Shown here one piece after another: positions 1 through 7,867 of a stretch of DNA of 42,043 nucleotides (its first letter is position 1; every line of letters starts with the position of its first letter). The stretch covers positions 1 through 42,043 of the forward strand of contig JALOPX010000024.1 of NCBI GenBank assembly GCA_025453655.1, written 5' to 3'. Under the pieces are notes generated by a model. That model worked only from the letters and a program-made list of their open reading frames with translations. It was not told where the DNA came from and ran no database searches. The DNA comes from Candidatus Krumholzibacteriia bacterium. Lineage in GTDB: Bacteria > Krumholzibacteriota > Krumholzibacteriia > Krumholzibacteriales > Krumholzibacteriaceae. Both the position numbers and the translations under genes were made by a program.

Positions 1-53
1 GCCGATTCGTCGAGCTGTATCTGGATCTGCTGCTGATGCGGCTGTTTTTCCAT
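1..53 (-). CDS. DUF3467 family protein, N-terminal fragment
   Basis: Only the first 17 codons lie in the window; the gene runs off the left edge. The reading MEKQPHQQQIQIQLDES matches the usual start of DUF3467 proteins, small (about 100 residue) proteins that open with a Gln-rich stretch followed by I-x-I-x-L-D-E. The function of the family is not established. The ATG is the complement of 51-53 and is preceded on its own strand by an AAGGGG ribosome site about 9 bases upstream. A candidate promoter for this strand lies at 125-153. The family call rests on the short N-terminus alone. Confidence 0.6.
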   Translation of the reverse strand, partial: MEKQPHQQQIQIQLDES

Positions 54-90
54 CAAAGGCACCCCTTTTCAAATCGATCGTTTTTATCAC

Positions 91-107
91 GGGCCGCCGG
101 GCGGCCC
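91..107 (-). other. GC-rich hairpin in the DUF3467 leader
   Basis: GGGCCGC and GCGGCCC flank a 3-base loop (perfect 7 bp stem). It sits between the candidate minus-strand promoter at 125-153 and the DUF3467 start, so it would lie in the 5' leader of that transcript. There is no U-run after it on either strand, so a simple terminator is unlikely. Any regulatory role is speculation. Confidence 0.3.
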
Positions 108-124
108 CCCGGGCGGCTGAACGG

Positions 125-153
125 ATTATATTCCAGGCGCGAATTTGAGGCAA
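125..153 (-). promoter_or_regulatory. candidate sigma-70 promoter for DUF3467 gene
   Basis: Read on the minus strand: TTGCCT (complement of 148-153), a 17-base spacer, then a perfect TATAAT (complement of 125-130). Transcription would start near 118 and run left into the DUF3467 gene, leaving a leader of about 65 bases. Confidence 0.45.
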
Positions 154-197
154 GATCTTCGATTCCTTTTCATGTGGTGCGGGGATATTCCCGCGTG

Positions 198-203
198 TAT
201 AAT
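198..203 (+). promoter_or_regulatory. candidate -10 box for the dehydratase gene
   Basis: A perfect TATAAT lies 115 bases upstream of the chosen dehydratase start. No good -35 box is found at 16-19 bases spacing, so this is a weak prediction. The rest of 204-317 holds no gene I can support. Confidence 0.25.
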
Positions 204-317
204 GTGAAGCCATATTGAACCGGATGCAGCCGCGGCGGAGCCGGGGTGGAGTCGTATCCACAGGCGCGCCGCGGGCACTTATACGACGTTGCGCCGCAGG
301 GTGCCTGGGAGAGACTG

Positions 318-1265
318 ATGAGCCTGCCTGTAAAACCGGGCGATATCGTGGAGGCCGCCGGGCGGATCGCGCCGTGGATCAACCGGACACCCGTTCTGAC
401 ATGCGGAACGCTGGACAGGATGAGCGGGGCCTCCCTCTTTTTCAAGTGCGAGAATTTTCAGAAGGCCGGGGCCTTCAAGGCGAGGGGGGCGATGAACGCC
501 GTTCTCTCCCTTTCGGAGGAGGAGGCGAAAAAGGGGGTCGCGACGCATTCATCGGGAAACCACGCAGCCGCCCTTTCGCTCGCCGCTGCTAAACGGGGCA
601 TCCCGGCATATGTCGTGATGCCGTCGAACGCGCCTCCGGTGAAGGTGGCCGCGGTGCGAGGATACGGAGGGCTGATAACCTTCTGCGAGCCGACGCTCGA
701 GGCGAGGGAGACCGGGCTCGCCGCCGTCATAAGGGAAACCGGGGCGTCGACCGTTCACCCGTACGACGACAGGCGGGTGGTGGCCGGGCAGGGGACCGCC
801 GCGATGGAGTTGCTCGAGGACCACGGCGATCTCGACGCGATCGCGGCCCCGGTCGGGGGCGGGGGGCTTTTGAGCGGCACGTCGATAGCCGCCGGGGCGA
901 AAGGACGGCGCCGCGCCGTTTACGGATGCGAACCGCGCAACGCGGACGACGCGCTGAGGTCGTTCAGAAGCGGGAAGCTGGTTCCTTCCGTCAATCCAGA
1001 CACGATCGCCGACGGGCTCCGCACATCGCTCTGCCCCCTGACATTGTCGATAATAATGGAAAATGTGGAGGATATAGTCACGGTCTCCGAGGATGAAATC
1101 GTTGCCGCGATGCGCCTCGTCTTCGAGAGGATGAAGATCATCATCGAACCTTCGTCGGCCGTCGCCGTCGCGGCGGCGCTCTCGGGCCGCATGAAGATCG
1201 AGGGGAAAAGGGTCGGGATAATCATCTCGGGTGGGAACGTCGATACCTCGGCGCTGCCGTGGTGA
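318..1265 (+). CDS. PLP-dependent threonine/serine dehydratase (serine racemase-like)
   Basis: Fold-type II PLP enzyme of 315 residues, expected to deaminate threonine or serine to the 2-oxoacid plus ammonia, or to racemise serine. Visible motifs: the Schiff-base lysine in AGAFKARGA (Lys54), the SSGNHAAA substrate loop near residue 90, the glycine-rich phosphate loop VGGGGLLSG near 180, and SGGNVD at the C-terminus. It ends where the catalytic domain ends, so the ACT-like regulatory domain of biosynthetic IlvA is absent, as in TdcB and serine racemases. The frame is open from 246, but the ATG at 318 follows GGGAGAG and matches the family start. It appears to be a single-gene unit ending at the terminator at 1342-1376. 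Exact substrate cannot be told from sequence. Confidence 0.85.
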   Translation: MSLPVKPGDIVEAAGRIAPWINRTPVLTCGTLDRMSGASLFFKCENFQKAGAFKARGAMNAVLSLSEEEAKKGVATHSSGNHAAALSLAAAKRGIPAYVVMPSNAPPVKVAAVRGYGGLITFCEPTLEARETGLAAVIRETGASTVHPYDDRRVVAGQGTAAMELLEDHGDLDAIAAPVGGGGLLSGTSIAAGAKGRRRAVYGCEPRNADDALRSFRSGKLVPSVNPDTIADGLRTSLCPLTLSIIMENVEDIVTVSEDEIVAAMRLVFERMKIIIEPSSAVAVAAALSGRMKIEGKRVGIIISGGNVDTSALPW

Positions 1266-1341
1266 TTGCCGCGCTATTCGGGATCGAACGATCGCGTAGG
1301 GCCGGGGTGTGACGGTCGGGGCGATGCCGCCGCGGATGAAT

Positions 1342-1376
1342 ACGGCGCCGGGGCCCCCGGCGCCGTCTCGTTTTTT
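1342..1376 (+). terminator. rho-independent terminator after the dehydratase
   Basis: A 12-bp perfect inverted repeat (ACGGCGCCGGGG at 1342-1353 and its complement at 1355-1366) is followed by CTCG and six T at 1371-1376. It also separates this gene from the convergent ferritin-like gene. On the minus strand there is an A-tract before the hairpin but no T-run after it, so it should act mainly on plus-strand transcripts. Confidence 0.85.
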
Positions 1377-1398
1377 CTCCGTTTAAAAAAAACGGCCC

Positions 1399-1869
1399 TC
1401 AGTTTTCGCGATTGAACGCGTCGTCGAACAGCGTTTCGAGCCTGTTCTTGTGTTTCAACTCCTCCTGAAGGATTATTTCGAGCGTCGCGGCAATCTTGGG
1501 GGAGCCGGTCGCTTTGGCGAACTCCGAGTAGAGCTGGACCGCCGCCTTTTCGCGCTGGATTGCGACGCGCACCGCCTCCCTGTAGTCCATGTCCGGAGAC
1601 GGGATCACTTCGACGAGGTAGTCGGCAAGGTGCAGGTCCACAACCTTCCTGTCCGGTTTTTCCTTGGTGTGCCCCGATTTGAGATCGTGGAACAGCTTTA
1701 TATGGCCGGCTTCCTGCTCGGCGAATTCCTCGAAGACTTCCCTCAACGCGGGTTTTTCGATCTTCTTCGCCCATTTCCTGTAGAAATCGTAGGCCTCTTT
1801 TTCCTTCTCGATGGCGAAGTCGAAGACATCGTCCACATTGTCGAAGTCGAGGCAGTCATACTCGAACAT
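1399..1869 (-). CDS. ferritin-like / rubrerythrin-type diiron protein
   Basis: A 156-residue all-helical protein of the ferritin-like superfamily. Two helix-pair repeats carry the diiron ligands: EKEKEAYDFY (Glu23/Glu25) with EQEAGH (Glu53, His56), then QREKAAVQLY (Glu107) with EELKH (Glu137, His140). The C-terminal rubredoxin domain of classical rubrerythrin is missing, so it belongs with the short rubrerythrin-like proteins often linked to peroxide or iron handling. The ATG follows AAAGGA about 10 bases upstream. It stands alone, divergent from the symporter. The fold call is secure; the physiological role is inferred from the family. Confidence 0.85.
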   Translation of the reverse strand: MFEYDCLDFDNVDDVFDFAIEKEKEAYDFYRKWAKKIEKPALREVFEEFAEQEAGHIKLFHDLKSGHTKEKPDRKVVDLHLADYLVEVIPSPDMDYREAVRVAIQREKAAVQLYSEFAKATGSPKIAATLEIILQEELKHKNRLETLFDDAFNREN

Positions 1870-1967
1870 CGCGTTTGGTCCTTTCTGATAACTGTTCCTG
1901 TGCGCCCATCGCTGAAAGATTAAATCAAACCGGCCCTAAAATCCATACATAAGTGACCCGATAATAC

Positions 1968-1996
1968 TTGAGCGCGGAAATGGGTTGGACTACGAT
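1968..1996 (+). promoter_or_regulatory. candidate promoter for the symporter
   Basis: TTGAGC at 1968-1973, a 17-base spacer and TACGAT at 1991-1996, each 4/6 to consensus, lie about 40 bases before the start of the symporter. The ribosome site AAGGGAG follows near 2027. Confidence 0.3.
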
Positions 1997-2037
1997 ATCG
2001 GATCGAACTGGCAAAGATACACAGAAGGGAGATCGCG

Positions 2038-3597
2038 ATGGAATGTCAGGCCCAGCTCCTTGCCGTGGTCGCGGGGTACTTCCTGCTGCTGATCGCCTGG
2101 GGGATATACCAGGGCAGGAAGGTTAAAAACGACGCCGACTACCTGATCGCCGGGCGGAACCTGCCCGGATGGGCGGCGGCACTTTCGGAGAGGGCGACCG
2201 GCGAATCCTCGTGGGCCCTGCTCGGCCTTCCCGGCGCGGCCTACGCGACCGGGCTTGTGGAGATCTGGACTGCGATAGGATGCGTCGCGGGGATAATAAC
2301 GGCATGGGCCGCGATCGCCTGGAGGCTGAGGGACGAGGCGGAGAAATACAGGGTCAACTCCTTCATCGAATACATCTCGTGCAGGCACAGCGAATCGGGG
2401 AGGTGGCTGCGGGTGGCCGGGAGCGCGACGATCGTCTTCTTCTTTTTCTTCTACGTGGGGGCGCAGTTCCTCGGAGGCGGGAAGACGCTGCACGCGATGT
2501 TCGGCATAGCTCCGAAGTTCGGCCTATTGATAACGGCGCTCATCATCGTCCCGTATACGGTATACGGAGGATTCAGAAGCGTGGTCTACACCGACGTGAT
2601 CCAGGCGATCGTCATGATAACGACCCTCATCGTCGGCCCGATCGTCGGGGTGATCGCTATAATGCACATGCCCGGCATCTTCGCGAATTCGATTCCGGAG
2701 GCCCTCTCCCGGGCGGGCGGAGGATACCTTTCCCTGACCGGCGCCTCGGGCGGATTCGCGGCGGGGATCGTCATAGCGGGCGGATTCTCGTGGTTCTTCG
2801 GGTACCTCGGCGGGCAGCCGCAGCTCAGCGTGCGTTTCATGGCGATCAGGGACCCCGGGCAGGCGCGGAAGGGCCGCAACATCGGGATCGCCTGGACGCT
2901 GATCGCGTATATCGGGGCGCTGTCGATCGGGTGGATAGGCCTCGCCCTTTTCGGCCCCGGCGGCCTTAAGGATCCCGAGTATGTGATGCCCGCAGTCATG
3001 TTGAAGCTGTTCCCCCCGGCCATCGCGGCGGTCCTGATAACGGGGGCGATCGCCGCAATGATCTCTACGGCCGATTCGCTGCTGATCCTCTCGGCGGGGG
3101 AGCTCTCGGAAAATATAATTAAGCCCCTCCTCAACAGGAACTGGTCATGCCGCGTGGACTCTTCCCGCCGGGCAGGCGGAGCGACGAGCGGCTGTGCGGG
3201 GACGGGCGCGAAGAATAGGGATTCGGGAAGAGGCGGCCGGGACCTCGCCCTCTCAAGGCTCGTGACGGGCGCTCTCGCCGCCGTCGCGCTCGCGCTGGCG
3301 TATCTCTTCCCTTCGACCCTGATCTACACGATGGTGAGCTATGTCTGGGCCGGTATCGGGGGCACCTTCTCCGTGGTCATTCTCCTCACCCTTTTCTGGA
3401 AAAGGTACAGCGGGAAGGCGGCGCTCGTGACGATCGCCGCCGGGATGTTTTTCACGATAGCCTGGATCGCGACCGGTATGGACAGGGTGGTGACCGCGCG
3501 CCTTATGACCTTCCTCGTGGCGGGAGCGTCGGCGCTCGTGGCCGGCATGATCTTCCGGGCGCCCGCGAGGGATATCGATCCCGGGTGCCGGGGATGA
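2038..3597 (+). CDS. sodium:solute symporter (SSS family)
   Basis: A 519-residue inner-membrane transporter with the 12-14 hydrophobic segments of the SSS/PutP family, coupling sodium entry to uptake of a small solute such as proline, a sugar or another organic solute. Recognisable signatures are YLIAGRNLPGW early in the protein, GYLGGQPQLSVRFMA near residue 260, and AAMISTADSLL near 345, the helix that carries a sodium site in this family. The cytoplasmic loop after that helix is long and rich in Gly, Arg, Ser and Cys (about residues 370-402). The ATG is preceded by GGGAG at a good distance. It seems to be a single transcription unit. The substrate cannot be assigned. Confidence 0.85.
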   Translation: MECQAQLLAVVAGYFLLLIAWGIYQGRKVKNDADYLIAGRNLPGWAAALSERATGESSWALLGLPGAAYATGLVEIWTAIGCVAGIITAWAAIAWRLRDEAEKYRVNSFIEYISCRHSESGRWLRVAGSATIVFFFFFYVGAQFLGGGKTLHAMFGIAPKFGLLITALIIVPYTVYGGFRSVVYTDVIQAIVMITTLIVGPIVGVIAIMHMPGIFANSIPEALSRAGGGYLSLTGASGGFAAGIVIAGGFSWFFGYLGGQPQLSVRFMAIRDPGQARKGRNIGIAWTLIAYIGALSIGWIGLALFGPGGLKDPEYVMPAVMLKLFPPAIAAVLITGAIAAMISTADSLLILSAGELSENIIKPLLNRNWSCRVDSSRRAGGATSGCAGTGAKNRDSGRGGRDLALSRLVTGALAAVALALAYLFPSTLIYTMVSYVWAGIGGTFSVVILLTLFWKRYSGKAALVTIAAGMFFTIAWIATGMDRVVTARLMTFLVAGASALVAGMIFRAPARDIDPGCRG

Positions 3598-3655
3598 GCG
3601 CAGTGGAACGCCCGGCGGGGGTAAAGAGGGCCTGGCTGCTACCCCTGATTTGCAC

Positions 3656-3684
3656 TTGATTGCAGGAGAGCGTTGGGATATATT
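3656..3684 (+). promoter_or_regulatory. candidate promoter for the heptose genes
   Basis: TTGATT (3656-3661), exactly 17 bases, then TATATT (3679-3684, 5/6 match). It lies about 80 bases before the hldA start and is the best promoter in the 165-base gap after the symporter. Confidence 0.45.
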
Positions 3685-3762
3685 CCCGTGGTGCAGCCCA
3701 CCCGGATGCCCGCAGGAGCGAACCTGTTGATACGTATCCGGTTAAACTCTGTCCGGAGAACG

Positions 3763-4740
3763 ATGAACAAAAGAAAAGCCGCCGGCATATGCCGGGCGAT
3801 AGGCGGGTCGTCGGTTACCGTAATAGGCGACCTGATGCTCGACAGATAGTTCTGGGGTCAGGTCGAGAGGATCAGCCCAGAGGCTCCGGTCCCCGTCGTC
3901 AACGTGGAGAGGACCGACGTGCGCCCCGGCGGGGCTGCCAATGTCGCATGGAACCTGATATCGCTCGGGTGCAGGCCCGATCTCGTCGGGGTCGTCGGCA
4001 GGGACGGCCAGGCATCGCAGGTGCGTTCGCTTCTGAGGGAAAAGGGGATTTCGACGGGGCACCTCGTGACCGATTCGTCGCGGGTGACCACCGAGAAGAT
4101 AAGGATCGTCGCGCACAACCAGCAGGTCGTGAGAGCCGATTTCGAATCGGGGGGCGCGGTTTCCGGCAGGACCCTTTCCAGGCTGAAGGCCGCGGCGCTC
4201 GAAGGGATCGCCGGGTCGGGGGCCGTGGTGATCTCCGATTACGGCAAGGGGGTCGTGGCGATGCCCCTGATGGAAACCGTGAGAGAGGCCTGCGCCGGGA
4301 GGAATGTGCCCGTCATAATCGATCCCAAGGAGGGGCGTTTCGAGCTTTACAGGGGAGCCTTCGCGCTGACGCCGAACCTCAAGGAGGCGGGAGGCTTTTA
4401 CAACATGAAGATACGCACCGCGGGAGAGCTCGAAACGGTCGGCAGGTCGCTACTCGAAGACCTTGAGGCGCACGCCGTGCTCATAACGCGCGGCGAGGAG
4501 GGGATGACCCTCTTCGAGGAGGGGAAGTCGCCGAGGCATTTCCCCACGAGGGCGAGCGAGGTTTACGACGTGACGGGGGCGGGGGACACGGTGATCAGCG
4601 TTTTCGCCGCGGCCATCGCGGCCGGGGCTTCGATATACGACTCGATCGAGCTTGCCAATTCCGCAGCCGGAATCGTGGTAAGGGAACTGGGCACGGCCAC
4701 GGTCACCGTGGATGAGCTTGCCGGTTCGTTCGCGGGATAG
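3763..4740 (+). pseudogene. hldA: D-glycero-beta-D-manno-heptose-7-phosphate kinase with in-frame amber codon
   Basis: PfkB-family sugar kinase (RfaE domain 1) that phosphorylates heptose-7-phosphate at C1 for ADP-heptose synthesis. Starting at the ATG at 3763, after GGAG, the frame reads VIGDLMLDR, then TAG at 3847-3849 (codon 29), then FWGQVERISPEAPVPVV. In the family this position is Tyr (LDRY), so one base change from TAT or TAC explains the stop. Everything after it is intact: PGGAAN, the GAGDT catalytic motif near the C-terminus, and full length (325 codons). TAG also ends this gene and several neighbours, so it is not generally recoded. A restart at an internal GTG such as 3904 would lack the N-terminal substrate strand. 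Alternatives are a consensus error, strain variation, or amber suppression. hldC follows 30 bases downstream. Confidence 0.8.
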
Positions 4741-4770
4741 ATATCGTGCGGTTCCGGGAGCCGCAGAAGA

Positions 4771-5241
4771 ATGAGCGTCGGCATACTTGAAAGGAAGGAC
4801 CTCTCGGCATTCAGGAAACGGAATCCTGATAAACGGATCGTATTCACGAACGGCTGCTTCGACATACTTCACAGGGGGCATGTCGCCCTTTTGAAGGAGG
4901 CCCGCTCCCTGGGCGATTGCCTCGTGGTCGGAGTCAATACGGACGCCTCGGTGCGAAGGCTCAAGGGCGCCCCGAGGCCCCTGGTCCAGGAGAAGGACAG
5001 GGCGTTCATCCTTCTGGAACTCAGGTGCGTCGACCACGTGACCTTCTTCGGAGAGGATACTCCGCTCGAGACGATCGAGGAGCTTCTCCCCGATGTTCTC
5101 GTCAAGGGCGATGAATACGCGGCGGAGGATATCGTCGGCGCCGGTTTCGTGGAGAGCAGCGGCGGCAGGGTCGTCAGGGTGAGGATGGTGGGCGGTTTTT
5201 CAACAAGCGCTCTGATAAAGAGAATGAGGGGGGATCCTTAG
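4771..5241 (+). CDS. hldC: D-glycero-beta-D-manno-heptose 1-phosphate adenylyltransferase
   Basis: A 156-residue nucleotidyltransferase (RfaE domain 2) that joins AMP from ATP to heptose-1-phosphate, giving ADP-heptose for the LPS inner core. It shows the nucleotidyltransferase start FTNGCFDILHRGH with the catalytic HxGH at residues 34-37, the VKGDEY segment, and the C-terminal STSALIKR motif. Length is normal for a stand-alone HldC. It lies 30 bases after hldA, so kinase and adenylyltransferase are split here instead of fused as in HldE of E. coli. GGGAG is the nearest ribosome site, somewhat far at about 11 bases. The gene looks intact although its partner carries a stop codon. Confidence 0.92.
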   Translation: MSVGILERKDLSAFRKRNPDKRIVFTNGCFDILHRGHVALLKEARSLGDCLVVGVNTDASVRRLKGAPRPLVQEKDRAFILLELRCVDHVTFFGEDTPLETIEELLPDVLVKGDEYAAEDIVGAGFVESSGGRVVRVRMVGGFSTSALIKRMRGDP

Positions 5242-5331
5242 AGAAATTGAAACCCCGTAAGTTGTTTTGACGAATTGAACAGGATTGCATTTTGAGTGTT
5301 ACTCGAGAATTTACCGGAGGTCGTTTTTTTT

Positions 5332-6648
5332 ATGAGCAGAAGGAAGATATTGATCATGGGCGCCGCGGGCAGGGATTTCCACAACTTCAACACCCTGTTC
5401 AGGGACGATAAATCCGTCGAGGTCGTGGCCTTCACCGCGACACAGATACCGGACATCGCCGACCGGAAATACCCCGCGGCTCTCGCGGGCAGCCTCTATC
5501 CGAAGGGGATTCCGATCTATCCGGAGGAGAAGCTCGCCTCGCTCATCAAAAGCAAAAAGGTCGAAGAGGTGATCTTCGCCTACAGCGACGTGTCGAGCCA
5601 GTACGTGATGCAGAAGGCGCAGATGGTCAATTCCCTCGGGGCGCACTTCACGATGGCGGGCGCCGCCCCGACGATGGTCAGGAGCACGAAGCCGGTGATC
5701 TCCGTCTGCGCGATCAGAACGGGGTGCGGCAAGAGCCAGACTACGCGCGCCGTCGCGAGGATCCTCCTCGACGCCGGCAAGAAGGTCGCCGCGATACGCC
5801 ACCCTATGCCGTACGGGGATCTGGCGAAACAGAAGGTCCAGCGTTTCGCCTCGCTCGGCGATCTGAAAAAACACAAATGCACGATCGAGGAGATGGAGGA
5901 ATACGAGCCGCACATCGTCAACGGCGTCGTGATCTACGCCGGCGTCGATTACGAGGCGATTCTCCGCGAGGCCGAGAAGGAGGCCGACGTCATCCTCTGG
6001 GACGGCGGGAACAACGACATGCCGTTCTACAGGCCCGATTTCAGCATAGTCGTGGTCGATCCGCACAGGCCGGGGCACGAGCTGGAGTATTACCCCGGCT
6101 TCGCGAACCTCCTGATGGCCGACGCGATCGTCATCAACAAGATAGATACCGCCGATCTCGAGGGCATCGAAATGGTCCGCGAGAACATCGCGGCTTTCAA
6201 TCCGAAGGCGATCGTGATAGACGCCGCGTCGCCACTCTCGGTCGACAAGCCGGAGCTGATCAGGGGCCGAAAGGTTCTCTGCGTCGAGGACGGGCCTACG
6301 CTGACCCACGGAGGAATGCTTTACGGCGCGGGTATCATGGCCGCGATGAAATTCGGCGCCTCCGAGCTCGTCGATCCGAGGCCCTGGGCGACCGGCAAGC
6401 TCGCGGGGACCTTCGAGAAGTACCCCGATATCGGGACCCTGCTGCCGGCGATGGGGTATGGCGCGCAGCAGATAAAGGATCTCGAGAGGACCATCGCGAA
6501 GGTGAAATGCGATACGGTGATCATCGGCACGCCGATCGATCTTGCCAGGGTCATCGAGATAAAGCAGCCCAAGGTCAGGGTCACCTACGATCTCGACGAG
6601 ATCGGCCACCCCGACCTGAAAGACGTGCTGAAGCCTTTTCTGAAGTAA
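5332..6648 (+). CDS. predicted GTPase, cyclic 2,3-diphosphoglycerate synthetase family
   Basis: A 438-residue cytosolic protein of the COG2403 / CpgS type. An N-terminal nucleotide-binding-like domain (ILIMGAAGRDFHNFN) precedes a P-loop, RTGCGKSQTTR, near residue 130, WDGGNND near 223 and NKID near 269. In thermophilic methanogens CpgS makes cyclic 2,3-diphosphoglycerate; many bacteria carry homologues of unproven function. Start: ATG at 5332 after GGAGG and a T-tract; a longer reading from 5296 would lack a ribosome site. The 90-base gap upstream is AT-richer than its surroundings but shows no convincing promoter. sucC begins 64 bases downstream. Family membership is clear; the reaction in this organism is not. 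Confidence 0.8.
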   Translation: MSRRKILIMGAAGRDFHNFNTLFRDDKSVEVVAFTATQIPDIADRKYPAALAGSLYPKGIPIYPEEKLASLIKSKKVEEVIFAYSDVSSQYVMQKAQMVNSLGAHFTMAGAAPTMVRSTKPVISVCAIRTGCGKSQTTRAVARILLDAGKKVAAIRHPMPYGDLAKQKVQRFASLGDLKKHKCTIEEMEEYEPHIVNGVVIYAGVDYEAILREAEKEADVILWDGGNNDMPFYRPDFSIVVVDPHRPGHELEYYPGFANLLMADAIVINKIDTADLEGIEMVRENIAAFNPKAIVIDAASPLSVDKPELIRGRKVLCVEDGPTLTHGGMLYGAGIMAAMKFGASELVDPRPWATGKLAGTFEKYPDIGTLLPAMGYGAQQIKDLERTIAKVKCDTVIIGTPIDLARVIEIKQPKVRVTYDLDEIGHPDLKDVLKPFLK

Positions 6649-6712
6649 TTATAAAATGCTCTAAATAAAGGGCGTAACAGGCTGTGGCATAATTAATTGG
6701 CGGAGGTTGTAA

Positions 6713-7846
6713 TTGAAAATACATGAAGCGGACGCGAGGGTGATATTCGCGAAGTACGGGCTTCCGGTCCCGCCGAGCCGCCTTGTAACGAAGGCGGCGG
6801 AGGCGAAGGGCGCCGCGGAGGAACTCGGATGCCCGGTCGTCGTGAAGGCCCAGGTTCTCGTCGGCGGCAGGGGGAAGGCGGGCGGCGTGAAGCTCGCCAA
6901 GGATCCGGCCGAGGCGGCTGAGAAGGCGAAGGCGATCCTGGGAATGGACATAAAGGGGCTCACGGTGGAGAAGGTCCTCGTGGCGAAGGCAGTCGACATC
7001 TCGAGCGAATTCTATGTCGGGATGCTCTTCGACAGGGTCTCGAGGAAACCGCTCATGATGATATCGCCCGCGGGCGGCATCGACATCGAGGAAGTGGCAA
7101 GGTCGACCCCGGAAAAGATCATGAAGGTCGTAATCGATCCGTCCGCCGGGCTTCTTCCCTTCCAGGTGAGGAAGATGGCCGCCTTCCTGACCGGCGAGAA
7201 GGAAGTCGCAAAACAACTGGGGCCGGTTTTCAGGTCTCTCTACAGGGCATTCATGGAGGTCGACGCCTCGCTGGCCGAGATCAATCCCCTGGTCGTGAGC
7301 CCCGACGGAAAGGTCTGGGCCATCGACGCCAAGATCAATATAGACGATAACGGCCTCTACAGGCACGTCGACATGGAGGGATTGAGGGACGACTCGGAAG
7401 AGGATCCCGGCGAGGTCGAGGCGAGGGAAGCGGATCTTTCCTTCGTCAAGCTCGACGGAAACATCGGGTGCATCGTCAACGGGGCCGGCCTCGCGATGGC
7501 GACGATGGACATGATAAAACATTACGGCGCCCGGCCGGCGAACTTCCTCGATATCGGGGGAAGCTCCAACCCCGGCAAGGTGCTTTCCGCGATGAAGATC
7601 ATCGTGCGCGATAAAAACGTGAAGGCGATCCTCATAAACATATTCGGCGGGATCACGAGGTGCGACGATGTCGCCAACGGGCTGCTCCAGGCCAAAAAGG
7701 ATCTCGATCTCGACATACCCCTGGTCGTCAGGCTGATCGGCACGAACGAGGAGGAGGCGAGGAAGCTTCTCGAGGGGACGGAGCTCGTCCCGGCCGCCAC
7801 GATGGACGAAGGGGTAAAGAAGGCCATTGCCATAGCGAACGGCTGA
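6713..7846 (+). CDS. sucC: succinyl-CoA synthetase, ADP/GDP-forming, beta subunit
   Basis: A 377-residue subunit of the TCA-cycle enzyme that interconverts succinyl-CoA and succinate with substrate-level phosphorylation. It has the N-terminal ATP-grasp domain (MKIHEADARVIFAKYG, KAQVLVGGRGKAGG near residue 45, EINPLVV near 190) and the C-terminal ligase domain with FLDIGGSSNP and INIFGGITRCD. The start is TTG, supported by GGAGG seven bases before it and by the family's N-terminus. It is followed 21 bases later by sucD and then ndk, a common arrangement that puts nucleoside diphosphate formation and exchange together. Confidence 0.96.
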   Translation: MKIHEADARVIFAKYGLPVPPSRLVTKAAEAKGAAEELGCPVVVKAQVLVGGRGKAGGVKLAKDPAEAAEKAKAILGMDIKGLTVEKVLVAKAVDISSEFYVGMLFDRVSRKPLMMISPAGGIDIEEVARSTPEKIMKVVIDPSAGLLPFQVRKMAAFLTGEKEVAKQLGPVFRSLYRAFMEVDASLAEINPLVVSPDGKVWAIDAKINIDDNGLYRHVDMEGLRDDSEEDPGEVEAREADLSFVKLDGNIGCIVNGAGLAMATMDMIKHYGARPANFLDIGGSSNPGKVLSAMKIIVRDKNVKAILINIFGGITRCDDVANGLLQAKKDLDLDIPLVVRLIGTNEEEARKLLEGTELVPAATMDEGVKKAIAIANG

Positions 7847-7867
7847 TCGCCGGAAAGGAAGTCTGAC

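Noticed and set aside
91-107. GC-rich palindrome as a repeat or CRISPR-like element
   Set aside because: It occurs once, with no regular spacers or copies elsewhere in the window.
3763-4740. TAG recoded as an amino acid in this organism
   Set aside because: Several conserved genes in the window end with TAG at the expected length, including hldA itself, so general recoding does not fit.
5311-6609. A 432-codon minus-strand frame opposite the CpgS-like gene
   Set aside because: Low-complexity Arg/Asp/His content and no ribosome site; the plus-strand P-loop protein is convincing.
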